Source: Streptomyces sp. WM6378
Lineage (GTDB): Bacteria > Actinomycetota > Actinomycetes > Streptomycetales > Streptomycetaceae
Length of the DNA stretch: 64,000 nucleotides
Reading direction: 5' to 3'
NCBI RefSeq assembly: GCF_001279695.1
Contig: NZ_LGDD01000307.1
Span: 1 to 64,000 of the forward strand
Shown: positions 8,761-16,814 of the stretch, in pieces
How positions within the stretch are numbered: the stretch's first letter is position 1
Layout of the letters: each line of letters begins with the position of its first letter
The notes under the pieces: model-generated
Told to the model about the DNA's origin: nothing
Seen by the model: only the letters and a program-made list of their open reading frames with translations
Databases searched by the model: none
Program-made: the position numbers and the translations under genes

Positions 8761-10634
8761 GGCGCCTCCGCGTCGTCGATGGTGGAACCGGACGGCAGGT
8801 TGAGAGCGCTCTCAGCCCTGGTGCGGGCCAGGGGCGCGGCCGAGCCAGTCGTGGCGTATGCGCTCCCGAGCCATGTCTCGTCGATCCGCAGCCGCTCGTA
8901 GCGGGCGGTGTCCGTAGAGGCGGCGTAGGTGCTGGTCACCTCCAGGCGTACGTGGCTGGTGGAGACGGCCGGGATGTCGATGAAGGCGACTCCCCGCGCG
9001 CTCGGCAGGGTGCCGGACTTCACCGGGCTCCCCCAGTCCTTGCCATCGGCGCTGACGTACACCTTGTAGCCCTTGATCCGAGCCGACTGCTCGGTGTCCG
9101 AACGGACGTAACTCACCGAGTCCTCACGCTGGTTGATGCCGAGGTAGCGGACGGTCTTGGCCGCGCCCAGGCTGAAGTCGAGTCGCACCGGGAGGGTCTT
9201 GTCGCTGTCCCAGTACGTGAGGTAATCGCCATCCGCGGCGGCCGCCGCACCATGACCGCTCGCCGAGGCCGAGGCACTCATGGTGTAACTGGACGGGGCG
9301 ATGATCCCGGTGCGCCCCTTCGTGGTCACCTTGAGGACAGTGTCGTACGGGTCCCACCCGGACAAGCCCGTAAGGCTGAGCGTGCCACCAGACTGGCTGT
9401 ACGAAATCGCCGTGCCCGTACGGAGGTTGGTCACCCCGGTCACCTGGTAGCCGTTGTCGCGCAGCTTGAGGGTGGAAGTGCTTGGCGGGGTGATGACGTG
9501 GATGTACTGGAGGTTCGGGTCGGTCTTGCTGATGGTGGTGACACCCTGGGCACCGTCGTTCCAGAACCCGGGTTTGAGGCCGCCGTACATGTAGCCGCCG
9601 CCCTCCACGCCGTGCAGGGACTGCCAGATCGGGGTGAGGTAGCCGTTGGCGAAGTCGTTGAACGCGCTCTGATTCGACGGGAACTTGCCGTTCACCTGGG
9701 CCGTTTCCGCCATGAGGGCCTTCACCGACGAGCCCGCGTTGCTAATGAGCCGCCCCAGGGTGAGCTTCTTGTCCACGGCCGGGTTCGAGCCGTCGTACCA
9801 CCAGGCCCCGGTGGACGGCAGCTTGAAGTCGGCCTCGGTCAGACGGGGTTGTGCGGTGTAGAGCGCCTGCGGGTAGTCGTACGACGGCGTCATGCCAGTC
9901 TTCTGCTCATTGCTGATCATGTCCATGATCGGCGTGTCTTCGTTGTTGTTGCTGATCGTGTAGCCCGGGCGCTTCTGGTAGATCTGCTGGTACAGGTTGT
10001 GGCTCAGCCAGTAGTCGTTGTCGTTGTCGATCCAGAAACCGCCGAGGTCCGGGTAGCGGTCCATGACCTCGAAGAAGTTGTCGTAGCTGAACTGCCCGAA
10101 GCCGTCCCGGGTGGTCAGATCGACCTTGCTGCCCTTGTACGCCGAGTAGCCGGCGGAGTCGAGCCACTCATGACCCCCGTCGGCGTGCCACTGCGGGTCG
10201 TCCGTCATGTACAGGATCGTCTTGAGGCCCTTGGCCTTGGCGGCCGCGATCAACTCGCCGAGGAAGTCGCGCTTGGTGGAGCAGCTGCCGGGGATTTTGG
10301 AGGGCCACGGGCGGGCGTAGCCGAGGCGGCTGTGGAAGGTGGCGAGGACGAGGTACTGGGCGTGCAGCTTCTGCGCCTCGTTCACCCAGTAGTCCGGGCT
10401 CCAGCCGCCGGCTGTGACGTCGGACTCCCAGGCGGCGCAGTTGGTGTGGGCGGGCGCGGTCCGCTCGCCCCAGTGCAGGAAGAGCCCGGAGGTGGAGGCA
10501 CGCAGGAAGTCCTGGCGCGGGTTCTGCAGATCGGCGCGGGCGGGGGCCTGGAGCGAGAGTGCGCCGAGCACCAGGGCCACCACGAGCAGGAGTCTTGTGG
10601 TCAAGCGACCGGGCCTGACCGAGAGCGCTCTCAT
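8757..10634 (-). CDS. Secreted GH29-like hydrolase with F5/8-type C (CBM32-like) domain
   Basis: 625 residues. A signal peptide (1-34) precedes a barrel that resembles GH29 alpha-L-fucosidases: GLFLHWGERT near residue 50, a segment ending RDFLGELIAAAKAKGLK, and GGFWIDNDND, which would carry the nucleophile Asp. The match is divergent, so the sugar specificity is uncertain. Residues 455-600 form a discoidin-like carbohydrate-binding domain. The ATG overlaps the stop of the GH28 gene (ATGA), and the gene's own stop overlaps the GH27 start. Palindrome copies lie at both gene ends: on the start codon (10621) and in the C-terminal tail (8802). Confidence 0.7.
   Translation of the reverse strand: MRALSVRPGRLTTRLLLVVALVLGALSLQAPARADLQNPRQDFLRASTSGLFLHWGERTAPAHTNCAAWESDVTAGGWSPDYWVNEAQKLHAQYLVLATFHSRLGYARPWPSKIPGSCSTKRDFLGELIAAAKAKGLKTILYMTDDPQWHADGGHEWLDSAGYSAYKGSKVDLTTRDGFGQFSYDNFFEVMDRYPDLGGFWIDNDNDYWLSHNLYQQIYQKRPGYTISNNNEDTPIMDMISNEQKTGMTPSYDYPQALYTAQPRLTEADFKLPSTGAWWYDGSNPAVDKKLTLGRLISNAGSSVKALMAETAQVNGKFPSNQSAFNDFANGYLTPIWQSLHGVEGGGYMYGGLKPGFWNDGAQGVTTISKTDPNLQYIHVITPPSTSTLKLRDNGYQVTGVTNLRTGTAISYSQSGGTLSLTGLSGWDPYDTVLKVTTKGRTGIIAPSSYTMSASASASGHGAAAAADGDYLTYWDSDKTLPVRLDFSLGAAKTVRYLGINQREDSVSYVRSDTEQSARIKGYKVYVSADGKDWGSPVKSGTLPSARGVAFIDIPAVSTSHVRLEVTSTYAASTDTARYERLRIDETWLGSAYATTGSAAPLARTRAESALNLPSGSTIDDAEAP
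8802..8813. repeat. Palindrome GAGAGCGCTCTC, near a gene end
   Basis: Perfect copy in the C-terminal tail of the GH29-like gene, encoding AESALN, much like the tail of its GH27 neighbour. Confidence 0.9.
10621..10632. repeat. Palindrome GAGAGCGCTCTC, on a start codon
   Basis: Perfect copy sharing the G of the GH29-like ATG, so the protein begins Met-Arg-Ala-Leu-Ser. Confidence 0.9.
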
Positions 10635-12271
10635 GCCGGTCCCTCCAGGTGGTCGAGGTGGGCCGCGCGGTTCGCGGCGCCGGCGGTGACACGGGCAGTT
10701 CCGGCGCCGGTTTCGTGAGCGTCGCAGGACTGGGTGGAGCCGGTGCCGTTGATGCGCAGGGCACCGCCGGTGGTGTTCTTGCTGTCGGCGACGCAGTAGC
10801 CGCCCGGCACGTTCTGGAAGGCCAGGTCGTAGGGGCTCTTGGCGCCGCGCTGGACGGTGAAGCGGGTGAAGGTGACCGGGCCGCCGCCGTTGGTGATGAC
10901 CGCCGGCCGCCCGTCGTCGGCGGCGAACCGCACCGAACTGTCGGTGAAGGAGATGTGGTCGGCATTGTGGAGGTACCAGCCGTAAGCGGGCCGGATGCCG
11001 ATGGAGTTCGGGTTGTAGTCCGTCGCATTGTTGGTCGGCACGGTGGTGGACGTGGTGCCGTTGCCACCCGGCACGGTGAGGTGGACGTTGGTGAACGTCA
11101 CGCCGTCGATGTGGTTCGCGCCCGCCTCACCCCACAGGGTCGGCGAGAACGACGGGCTGGTGCCGGTCGCCGTGATGTTGTCGTAGGTGATGCCGGAGAT
11201 GTGGCCCGCGCCCGGGCTGTTTCCGCAACGTTTTCTGGTTCCGATCTTCAGCATGATCGGTGAGTGCACGTTGGCCATGGTGATGTCGCGGTAGTGGACG
11301 TCACTGATGTCGGCGCCGTCCATCGAGACCATGCCGAGCCCGGATTTGTCGGCGCCGTTGATGGTGATGCCCTGGAACTGGTAGTCGGCGAAGTCGCCGC
11401 AGGTCTCCGAGCCGAACATCAGAGCGTTGCAGCACTTGGCCGACAACTTGCTGTCGTGGACCGTGACATGGCCATTCGTCAGTTTGACGCCGAGTGCGTA
11501 GTCACTCTTGAAGACGAGGGCGTCGTCGTTGGCCGCGATGACGGCGTTGGTGATGGTGACATGGGTCGCGCTGATGACGTCCCAGCCGTCGCGGTCGCTC
11601 GCCGTGTCGATGGTCAGGTGGTCGGAGGTCACCTGCGTACAGCCGTTGATGAGTGCGGCGAAGTGGCCGCCGCGGCGCAGGGTGATCCCGCCGCCGAGGG
11701 TGAGTCCGTTGCAGCGGGTCAGCGACAGGATCTTGTCGGCCTGGCCCGACTTGGGGTTGCCGGTGATGAGGTTTCCACCGCCGTCGATGACTCCGGCTCC
11801 GGTGAACCCGATGTTGGTCAGCCGGTCGCCGTAGATCATCGCGTTGTGGAAGTGACTGTGCCCGTAGTCCTGGTATTGGTCGTACGGGTTGGGCTCGGGC
11901 GCATCGTACTTACCGGCGTTCGAGCCCTTCAGGGTGGCACCGGAGTCGAGTTGCAGCGTGACGTTGGACTTCATGTGGAGGGTGTTCTGCGACTTGTACG
12001 TGCCGGAGGGAAACCGCACGGTCCCGCCGCCAGCGGCGTTGGCCGCGGTGATGGCCTTGTCGACGGCGGGGCTGTCATTGGCCGAGCCGTTCCCCTTGGC
12101 GCCGTAGTCCTTGACATTGAACTCTGGTGTGGAGGTGGTTAGTTGGTGGTCCTGGGGCGCGGGGCGGGCCGGGGACGACACGGCCAGCGCAGTGGTCGGT
12201 TGCACCAAGGCCAGTAACCAGGCGAGGAGCAGCCCCCCGAGTGTGAGCCATCTCTTCATGTGTGGGTGCAT
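10631..12271 (-). CDS. Secreted GH28 family polygalacturonase-like enzyme
   Basis: About 546 residues. The ATG at 12271 has AGAGAGA upstream; a second ATG at 12259 (MKRWLTLGG) is also possible. A signal peptide is followed by a right-handed beta-helix opening with VKDYGAKGNG, the usual start of GH28 and related pectin enzymes. The catalytic Asp pair is in AANDDALVFKS, with GSETCG further on. GH28 enzymes hydrolyse galacturonan or rhamnogalacturonan. Together with the GH105 gene upstream this suggests pectin breakdown. The stop overlaps the start of the GH29-like gene. Confidence 0.82.
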   Translation of the reverse strand: MHPHMKRWLTLGGLLLAWLLALVQPTTALAVSSPARPAPQDHQLTTSTPEFNVKDYGAKGNGSANDSPAVDKAITAANAAGGGTVRFPSGTYKSQNTLHMKSNVTLQLDSGATLKGSNAGKYDAPEPNPYDQYQDYGHSHFHNAMIYGDRLTNIGFTGAGVIDGGGNLITGNPKSGQADKILSLTRCNGLTLGGGITLRRGGHFAALINGCTQVTSDHLTIDTASDRDGWDVISATHVTITNAVIAANDDALVFKSDYALGVKLTNGHVTVHDSKLSAKCCNALMFGSETCGDFADYQFQGITINGADKSGLGMVSMDGADISDVHYRDITMANVHSPIMLKIGTRKRCGNSPGAGHISGITYDNITATGTSPSFSPTLWGEAGANHIDGVTFTNVHLTVPGGNGTTSTTVPTNNATDYNPNSIGIRPAYGWYLHNADHISFTDSSVRFAADDGRPAVITNGGGPVTFTRFTVQRGAKSPYDLAFQNVPGGYCVADSKNTTGGALRINGTGSTQSCDAHETGAGTARVTAGAANRAAHLDHLEGPA

Positions 12272-12345
12272 GGGAACGTCTCTCTTTGACGGGTGGTCAG
12301 TTGAATGTGTCGGACGAGTGATTGGGTGACTGGCCGGGTGAGCGG

Positions 12346-13122
12346 TCAAACGAGCTGGTAACCGCGGAGGTTGGTCAACAGCAGATACGTGTTCTGCAGG
12401 GACCCGGAGGTGTCCCCGAGGGAGCGGTAGATGCCCCACTTCGGGCGGACCCGGTCGCCAAGGAAGGTGTCGACGCCGGTCGCCGACTTGTCGATGACGG
12501 TGGTGCCGCCACTCTTGAGGATCCAGCGCACCGAGCCCGCAGTCTTGTCACCGATCTTGATTTGGAAGTCGACATCGGTCCATGTGTCATGGAGGGGGTC
12601 GAGGTTGGTCCGGCCTATCAGGGTGCCGCTGATGGGGAGTTGGAGCTCGATGGTCTGCATCCCCTTCACCCGCCGCAGCGACTGCACGACGATCGGCGAG
12701 GTGCCGTTGCCGGGCTGCTTCATCTGCATGATGTGGGTGAAGGTGGTGGTCGCCTTCAGCGAGCTCGGGATGAACATGGAGTACGTGAGTCGCCAGGTCT
12801 GGCCGGGCAGCCACTTCAGGTACGAGCCGCCGTTGCGGAGCCCGGTGATCTCCTGGCGCTGCCGGTCTGTCATGGTGTCGCGGTCGACGGTGTGCATGTT
12901 GAAGCGGAAGTTGTCACCGTCGGGGAGTATGTGGGGGTGTCCGGCGGGGTGTGAGTTCGCCCGGTCGTCCTCGATCGTTTCGAAGGCCTTGAGCCCGTCG
13001 GCGGCCGCCGACGGCGCCCACTTCTGCTGCCAGGACGCGGCATGTGCGCCGGCCCCGGGCAGTCCGGCCGCCGCCGCGCCGCCCAGTGCGGCCGAGAGCA
13101 GGGCCCTGCGGGTGGGAGTCAT
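12346..13122 (-). CDS. Tat-exported lyase-like (jelly-roll) protein
   Basis: 258 residues with a twin-arginine signal (TRRALLSAALGG) ending near residue 28. The mature part is rich in beta-strand patterns: a region around FRFNMHTVDRD, then TYSMFIPSSLKATTTFTHIMQMK and DVDFQIKIGD. This resembles bacterial concanavalin-like polysaccharide lyases such as PL20-type glucuronan lyases. Catalytic residues were not assigned, so lyase activity is inferred from fold resemblance and from neighbours GH105 (7 bases upstream) and GH28. GH105 enzymes act on the unsaturated sugars that lyases produce, which supports the idea. Confidence 0.6.
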   Translation of the reverse strand: MTPTRRALLSAALGGAAAAGLPGAGAHAASWQQKWAPSAAADGLKAFETIEDDRANSHPAGHPHILPDGDNFRFNMHTVDRDTMTDRQRQEITGLRNGGSYLKWLPGQTWRLTYSMFIPSSLKATTTFTHIMQMKQPGNGTSPIVVQSLRRVKGMQTIELQLPISGTLIGRTNLDPLHDTWTDVDFQIKIGDKTAGSVRWILKSGGTTVIDKSATGVDTFLGDRVRPKWGIYRSLGDTSGSLQNTYLLLTNLRGYQLV

Positions 13123-13129
13123 CGGCGGG

Positions 13130-14344
13130 TCACCTCGACCTGAGCTGTTCGCTCATGATCAGGAAGGCGCCGAGGCCGTGGAAGTCGTTGGTGGCCCGGG
13201 TGCGCCCGACGTAGTAGGAGTAGTCACCGACATTGGTGCCGATGGAGATGTCGGTGAGGTTGGTCCGGCCGTCCGAGCCGAGCGAGATCTTGGCGAGTAC
13301 ACCGTGGTAGCCGCGTTGGGCTACGGCCTCGAAGTGCGGGTCGATGTAGCCCTGTTGGACGGACCGGTCGAGGGCGTAGGTGAACATGCTGGAGCAGGAG
13401 GTCTCGGTCCAGTTGTCGGCCTGGGAACCCTTGTCGACGACCTGGAACCAGCGGCCGGTCTTCGGGTCCTGATAGCGCTCAAGCCCTCCCGCCAAGTCCC
13501 TTAGATATCCCATGAGTTGGGAACGGCGTGGGTGGTTGGCGGGGATGGCGTCCAGGACGTTGACGACGGCCATCGAGTACCAGCCGATGGCCCGGCACCA
13601 GTGTTCGGGAGCGAGCCCGGTGGTGGGGTCGGCCCAGCTCTGGGTGCGCGACTCGTCGTATGCGTGCTTGAGCAGCCCGTTGGCCACCTGCAAGTGGCTT
13701 CCGTAGACCGCGAGTTGCTTCGCGGCCTCGTCGTTGGTGTAGGCCGAGTCGTTGAACTCCTTGCCGTACTCGACGAGGAACGGGTTGACCATGTAGACGC
13801 CGTCCGCCCAGAGCTGATGGGCCCTGCTGCTGGAGTCGGCGTGCCAGAAACCGCCGTCGGACGTGCGGGGGTAGGTGTTCAGTCGGTTACGGATCTTCTG
13901 CGCGGCGACCCGATAGCGGTCCTGACCGGTCTCGCGGTGCAGGATCACCAGGAGCCGGCCGGCCTGCATGCTGTCGAGGCTGTTGAAGCTCTGGTTGATG
14001 CCGCCCTTGCTGTCGACGAACCGGTCGACGTAGCCCTTGATGAAGGAGAGCAGCTTGGCGTCGTGGGTGCGCTGGTAGACCTCGTACTGGCCGTAGAGAT
14101 ACAGGCCGACCGGGTAGGACCAGCCGCCGATGGACGTCGGGGTGAAGCGAGCCAGCGTCGACGTGGTCATGGCGACCGACCAGTCGGTGGCTTTGGCGCC
14201 CCCGGGCTGCGATGCGGTCGCGGGGGCGGTGGCCCCGAGGGTGAGACCGGCGACGGCGAGGAGTGCGGCGAGCAGGGTGACTAGGCGCCTGCGAGGTCGG
14301 CGGTTTCGGGTGGCGTGCCATGGGCGGGCTGGGGATCTGGTCAT
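13130..14344 (-). CDS. Secreted GH105-type unsaturated glucuronyl/rhamnogalacturonyl hydrolase
   Basis: About 404 residues: Arg-rich signal peptide, then an (alpha/alpha)6 barrel. Family landmarks include HRETGQDRY, the catalytic Asp in HQLWADGVYMV, and WCRAIGWYSMAVVNVLD. These enzymes remove the unsaturated uronic acid that lyases leave at the end of oligosaccharides. The ATG at 14344 is chosen because GAGG precedes it; a GTG two codons upstream would collide with that site. It is the first carbohydrate enzyme after pqqE, separated by 81 bases, with the lyase-like gene 7 bases downstream. Confidence 0.85.
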   Translation of the reverse strand: MTRSPARPWHATRNRRPRRRLVTLLAALLAVAGLTLGATAPATASQPGGAKATDWSVAMTTSTLARFTPTSIGGWSYPVGLYLYGQYEVYQRTHDAKLLSFIKGYVDRFVDSKGGINQSFNSLDSMQAGRLLVILHRETGQDRYRVAAQKIRNRLNTYPRTSDGGFWHADSSSRAHQLWADGVYMVNPFLVEYGKEFNDSAYTNDEAAKQLAVYGSHLQVANGLLKHAYDESRTQSWADPTTGLAPEHWCRAIGWYSMAVVNVLDAIPANHPRRSQLMGYLRDLAGGLERYQDPKTGRWFQVVDKGSQADNWTETSCSSMFTYALDRSVQQGYIDPHFEAVAQRGYHGVLAKISLGSDGRTNLTDISIGTNVGDYSYYVGRTRATNDFHGLGAFLIMSEQLRSR

Positions 14345-14425
14345 GGTCACCTCAGGTCACGTCGGGGAGAAGGTGCGGGCGTCGGATGTGCTGAGCGAGG
14401 GCGTCGGGACGGGGTGGGCTCGCGT

Positions 14426-15538
14426 TCAAACTCGGCCGCGGCGGCCGGCAGCTGTGTCGAAGGAACGGGGTGCGGCCGGGCTCGGGGCGCTGAGAGCGCT
14501 CTCGGAGACGATGCGGCGCAGGAGCGGGTGGTCGGGGGCGAGGCGGCAGGCCGGGTCGGTGCGGGCCGCGTCGCCGGTGAGGGCGTACGCCTGGCAACGG
14601 CAGCCGCCGAAGTCGACGTCACGGCGTTCACAGGAACGGCAGGGCTCGGCCATCCAGCCGGTGCCACGATAGGCGTTGAAGGCGGGCGACTCCCGCCATA
14701 TCCATTCCAGAGAGCGCTCTCGTACATTGGGCGGGTCGAGCCCGGGCAGCGCGGCGGCGGCCGGGCACGGCAGCACGGTGCCGTCCGGCGCGACGGTCAG
14801 CGAGAGGGCACCCCAGCCACCCATGCAGGGTTTCGCCGTGCCGTCGAAGTAGTCGGGCACCACCCACACGAGTTCGGTACGCCCGCCGAGCCTGGCCTGC
14901 CACACCTCGACGGACTTCCGCGCCTGCTCCAACTGACCTCTGGAAGGCAGGAGTTGATTCCGATTGAGCAGGGCCCAGCCGTAGAACTGTGTGTTGGCGA
15001 GCTCGATGCGGTCGACTCCCCAGTCGAGGCCCAGCTCAACGATCGCGTCGAGCGCGTCGAGGTTGTCGCGGTGCAGGACGACGTTGAGGCCCAGCGGTAG
15101 CCCGGCTGCCCGGACGACTGCGGCGGCCCGCGCCTTGTCGGCGAAGGAGCGGCGCCGCCCCGCGATCCGGTCCGACTCCTGCGCGTCGGAATGCTGCACG
15201 GACAGCTGTACGGAGCGCAGCCCGGCGTCGGCGAGTGCGCCGAGGCGGGCCGCGTCCAGGCCGATGCCGCTGGTGACGAGCTGGGTGTGAATGCCGGCCG
15301 CGTCGGCGGCGGCGACTATTTGCGGCAGGTCGGGCCTGAGCAGCGGCTCACCACCCGAGATGTGCGCCTGGACGACACCCAACTCACCCGCTTGTCCCAT
15401 GACTTGACACCAGGCGTCGGTATCGAGCTCACTGCTGCGGCGGACCAGCTCCAGCGGATTGGAACAGTACGCGCAATGCAGGGGGCAGGCGTGGGTCAGC
15501 TCGGCGAGCAGCGCCCAGGGTGGTTCGACGGCGGTCAT
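14426..15538 (-). CDS. pqqE: PqqE radical SAM enzyme, PqqA glutamate-tyrosine cross-linker
   Basis: 370 residues. The radical-SAM cluster motif C-x3-C-x2-C is at C18, C22, C25 (ACPLHCAYCSNP), followed by HISGGEPLLRPDL and a SPASM region with CMGGWG and CRSCERRDVDFGGCRCQA. PqqE forms the first carbon-carbon bond in PQQ synthesis, between Glu and Tyr of PqqA presented by PqqD. The start overlaps the pqqD stop by 4 bases. The C-terminus carries a low-complexity tail of about 25 residues (from ESALSAPSP) with a palindrome copy; another copy lies at 14710 in the body. Confidence 0.93.
   Translation of the reverse strand: MTAVEPPWALLAELTHACPLHCAYCSNPLELVRRSSELDTDAWCQVMGQAGELGVVQAHISGGEPLLRPDLPQIVAAADAAGIHTQLVTSGIGLDAARLGALADAGLRSVQLSVQHSDAQESDRIAGRRRSFADKARAAAVVRAAGLPLGLNVVLHRDNLDALDAIVELGLDWGVDRIELANTQFYGWALLNRNQLLPSRGQLEQARKSVEVWQARLGGRTELVWVVPDYFDGTAKPCMGGWGALSLTVAPDGTVLPCPAAAALPGLDPPNVRERSLEWIWRESPAFNAYRGTGWMAEPCRSCERRDVDFGGCRCQAYALTGDAARTDPACRLAPDHPLLRRIVSESALSAPSPAAPRSFDTAAGRRGRV
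14492..14503. repeat. Palindrome GAGAGCGCTCTC, near a gene end
   Basis: Perfect copy encoding Glu-Ser-Ala-Leu at the beginning of the pqqE C-terminal tail. Confidence 0.9.
14710..14721. repeat. Palindrome GAGAGCGCTCTC, in coding sequence
   Basis: Perfect copy in pqqE, in a different frame from most others (Arg-Glu-Arg-Ser). Confidence 0.9.
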
Positions 15539-16098
15539 CGCAGCCAGCCCTCCTCACGCAACCTGCCGAGAAATAACGGGACTTCGGAGGTGACGGGCGC
15601 CTCCGGGTGACGCGCGGCCAAATCGTGGACGATCTCCCGCACTTCGCGCTCACCGTCGCAGAGCCGGACGATGCTGCCCGCCGGTCCGTGCAGCACGACG
15701 ACCCGCTCGGGCAGCACCAGCAGATCGACTCCCCGCACCCGGTCGCGCCGCAGCAGCACGTGCCGAGAGAGCGTGGGACGCCAGGCGGGGTCGCGGGCGA
15801 GGGGGTCGGAGGCGAGCGGGTCGAGGGTGGGCGGGTCGGAAGTGGGCGGGTCGGAAGTGGGCGGGGTGGCCGTGGCTGCGCCCGGGGTGGTTTGTGGGTG
15901 CGGGGCCGAGGGGCTCGTGAGAGCGCTCTCGTCAGCCGTTTCCGCAGGAACGACCGTGCTGGACGCACCCTCGGCATGCACCCCGAGAGCGCTCTCAGCC
16001 CCCACCGCCGAAGCCCGGTCCGCCTCTCTCACATCCCGCACCTCCCTCAGCTCCCTCACGTCCCCCACCTCCCTCACCACCTTGGTCACCCCTCTCAT
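15535..16098 (-). CDS. pqqD: PqqD peptide chaperone with a long low-complexity N-terminal extension
   Basis: 187 residues against about 90 for a normal PqqD. The conserved core starts near residue 105 (RPTLSRHVLLRRDRVRG) and runs to the end (FLGRLREEGWLR). PqqD is a PqqA-binding winged-helix-like domain that delivers the peptide to PqqE. The first 100 residues are unusual: REVGDVRELREVRDVRE repeats, two palindrome-encoded ESAL segments, then SDPPTSDPPTLDPLASDP made by a 15-bp tandem repeat. The ATG at 16098 overlaps the pqqC stop (ATGA), supporting translation of the whole extension, though a later start cannot be excluded. Confidence 0.85.
   Translation of the reverse strand: MRGVTKVVREVGDVRELREVRDVREADRASAVGAESALGVHAEGASSTVVPAETADESALTSPSAPHPQTTPGAATATPPTSDPPTSDPPTLDPLASDPLARDPAWRPTLSRHVLLRRDRVRGVDLLVLPERVVVLHGPAGSIVRLCDGEREVREIVHDLAARHPEAPVTSEVPLFLGRLREEGWLR
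15811..15873. repeat. 15-bp tandem repeat inside pqqD
   Basis: GTCGGAAGTGGGCGG and close variants recur head to tail, encoding Ser-Asp-Pro-Pro-Thr units on the minus strand. The unit length is a multiple of three, so copy-number change keeps the frame. Confidence 0.75.
15919..15930. repeat. Palindrome GAGAGCGCTCTC, in coding sequence
   Basis: Perfect copy in the low-complexity N-terminal extension of PqqD (Glu-Ser-Ala-Leu). Confidence 0.9.
15985..15996. repeat. Palindrome GAGAGCGCTCTC, in coding sequence
   Basis: Perfect copy 66 bases from the previous one, also in the PqqD extension (Glu-Ser-Ala-Leu). Confidence 0.9.
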
Positions 16099-16814
16099 GC
16101 GACTCCCCTCGCTCCCTCACGCCCGCCCAACTCCACCGCGTCGAGCAGTGACCACAGGACGTCGCACTTGAAGGTGAGGGCGGCCACGCAGCGTTCTTGT
16201 TCGGCCCGGGTGCGGGTCCAGCCGCTGACCAGGAGCAGGGCTTCGGCGCTGTCGCGGCTGCCCTGTTCTATGCGGGTGCGGAAGTACTCCAGGCCGGCGG
16301 GCTCGATCCAGTCGTAGTGGTCCTGGAAGGCGTCGATGCGGGTGCGCATGATCCCCGGTGCGGAGAGTTCCGTGAGGGAGGCGGCGACCGCGTCCAGCGC
16401 CGGGTTGAGCCGGCAGAAGTTGACGTATCCCGCGACGGCGAGGCGGACTCCGGGCAGGACCTCGGCGCCGGACCACATGCGTTCGCGGGTGATTCCGGCG
16501 GCCTCGCCGAGGCGGAGCCAGCGTTCCATGCCGCCCGTGCCGTCGGCCGGTCCGTCGTGGTCCTGGATGCGGCGCAGCCACATCCGGCGCAGGTGCGGCT
16601 CGTCGAACTTGGCGAGGATGTGGGCGTCCTTGACGGGGATGTTCCGCTGGTAGTGGAAGCGGTTCAGGATCCAGCGCCGCAGTTCCTCGCGGTCGAGTCG
16701 GCCCTCGTGCATGCGGACGTTGAAGGGGTGCCGGTCGTGGTAGTGGTGCTCGACCACGGCACGCAGCTGACGCTCGAACTCGCCTACAGTCCAAGGGAGT
16801 TGGAGGCTGCTCAC
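16095..16814 (-). CDS. pqqC: PqqC, final oxidase of PQQ biosynthesis
   Basis: 239 residues, the usual length. An all-helical haem-oxygenase-like fold is indicated by HHYHDRHPFNVRMHEG near residue 25, NRFHYQRNIPVKDA around residue 50, and DHYDWIEPAGLEYFRTRI near residue 190. PqqC is a cofactorless oxidase that carries out ring closure and oxidation of the intermediate AHQQ to PQQ. The start overlaps the pqqB stop and its stop overlaps the pqqD start, each by 4 bases. No unusual insertions are seen here, in contrast to pqqB and pqqD. Confidence 0.94.
   Translation of the reverse strand: MSSLQLPWTVGEFERQLRAVVEHHYHDRHPFNVRMHEGRLDREELRRWILNRFHYQRNIPVKDAHILAKFDEPHLRRMWLRRIQDHDGPADGTGGMERWLRLGEAAGITRERMWSGAEVLPGVRLAVAGYVNFCRLNPALDAVAASLTELSAPGIMRTRIDAFQDHYDWIEPAGLEYFRTRIEQGSRDSAEALLLVSGWTRTRAEQERCVAALTFKCDVLWSLLDAVELGGREGARGVA

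Noticed and set aside
8952..10718. A long plus-strand open frame of nearly 600 codons
   Set aside because: It is the antisense shadow of the GH29-like gene; its translation is Val/Gly/Arg-rich with no domain and no ribosome site, while the minus strand has a clear secreted enzyme.
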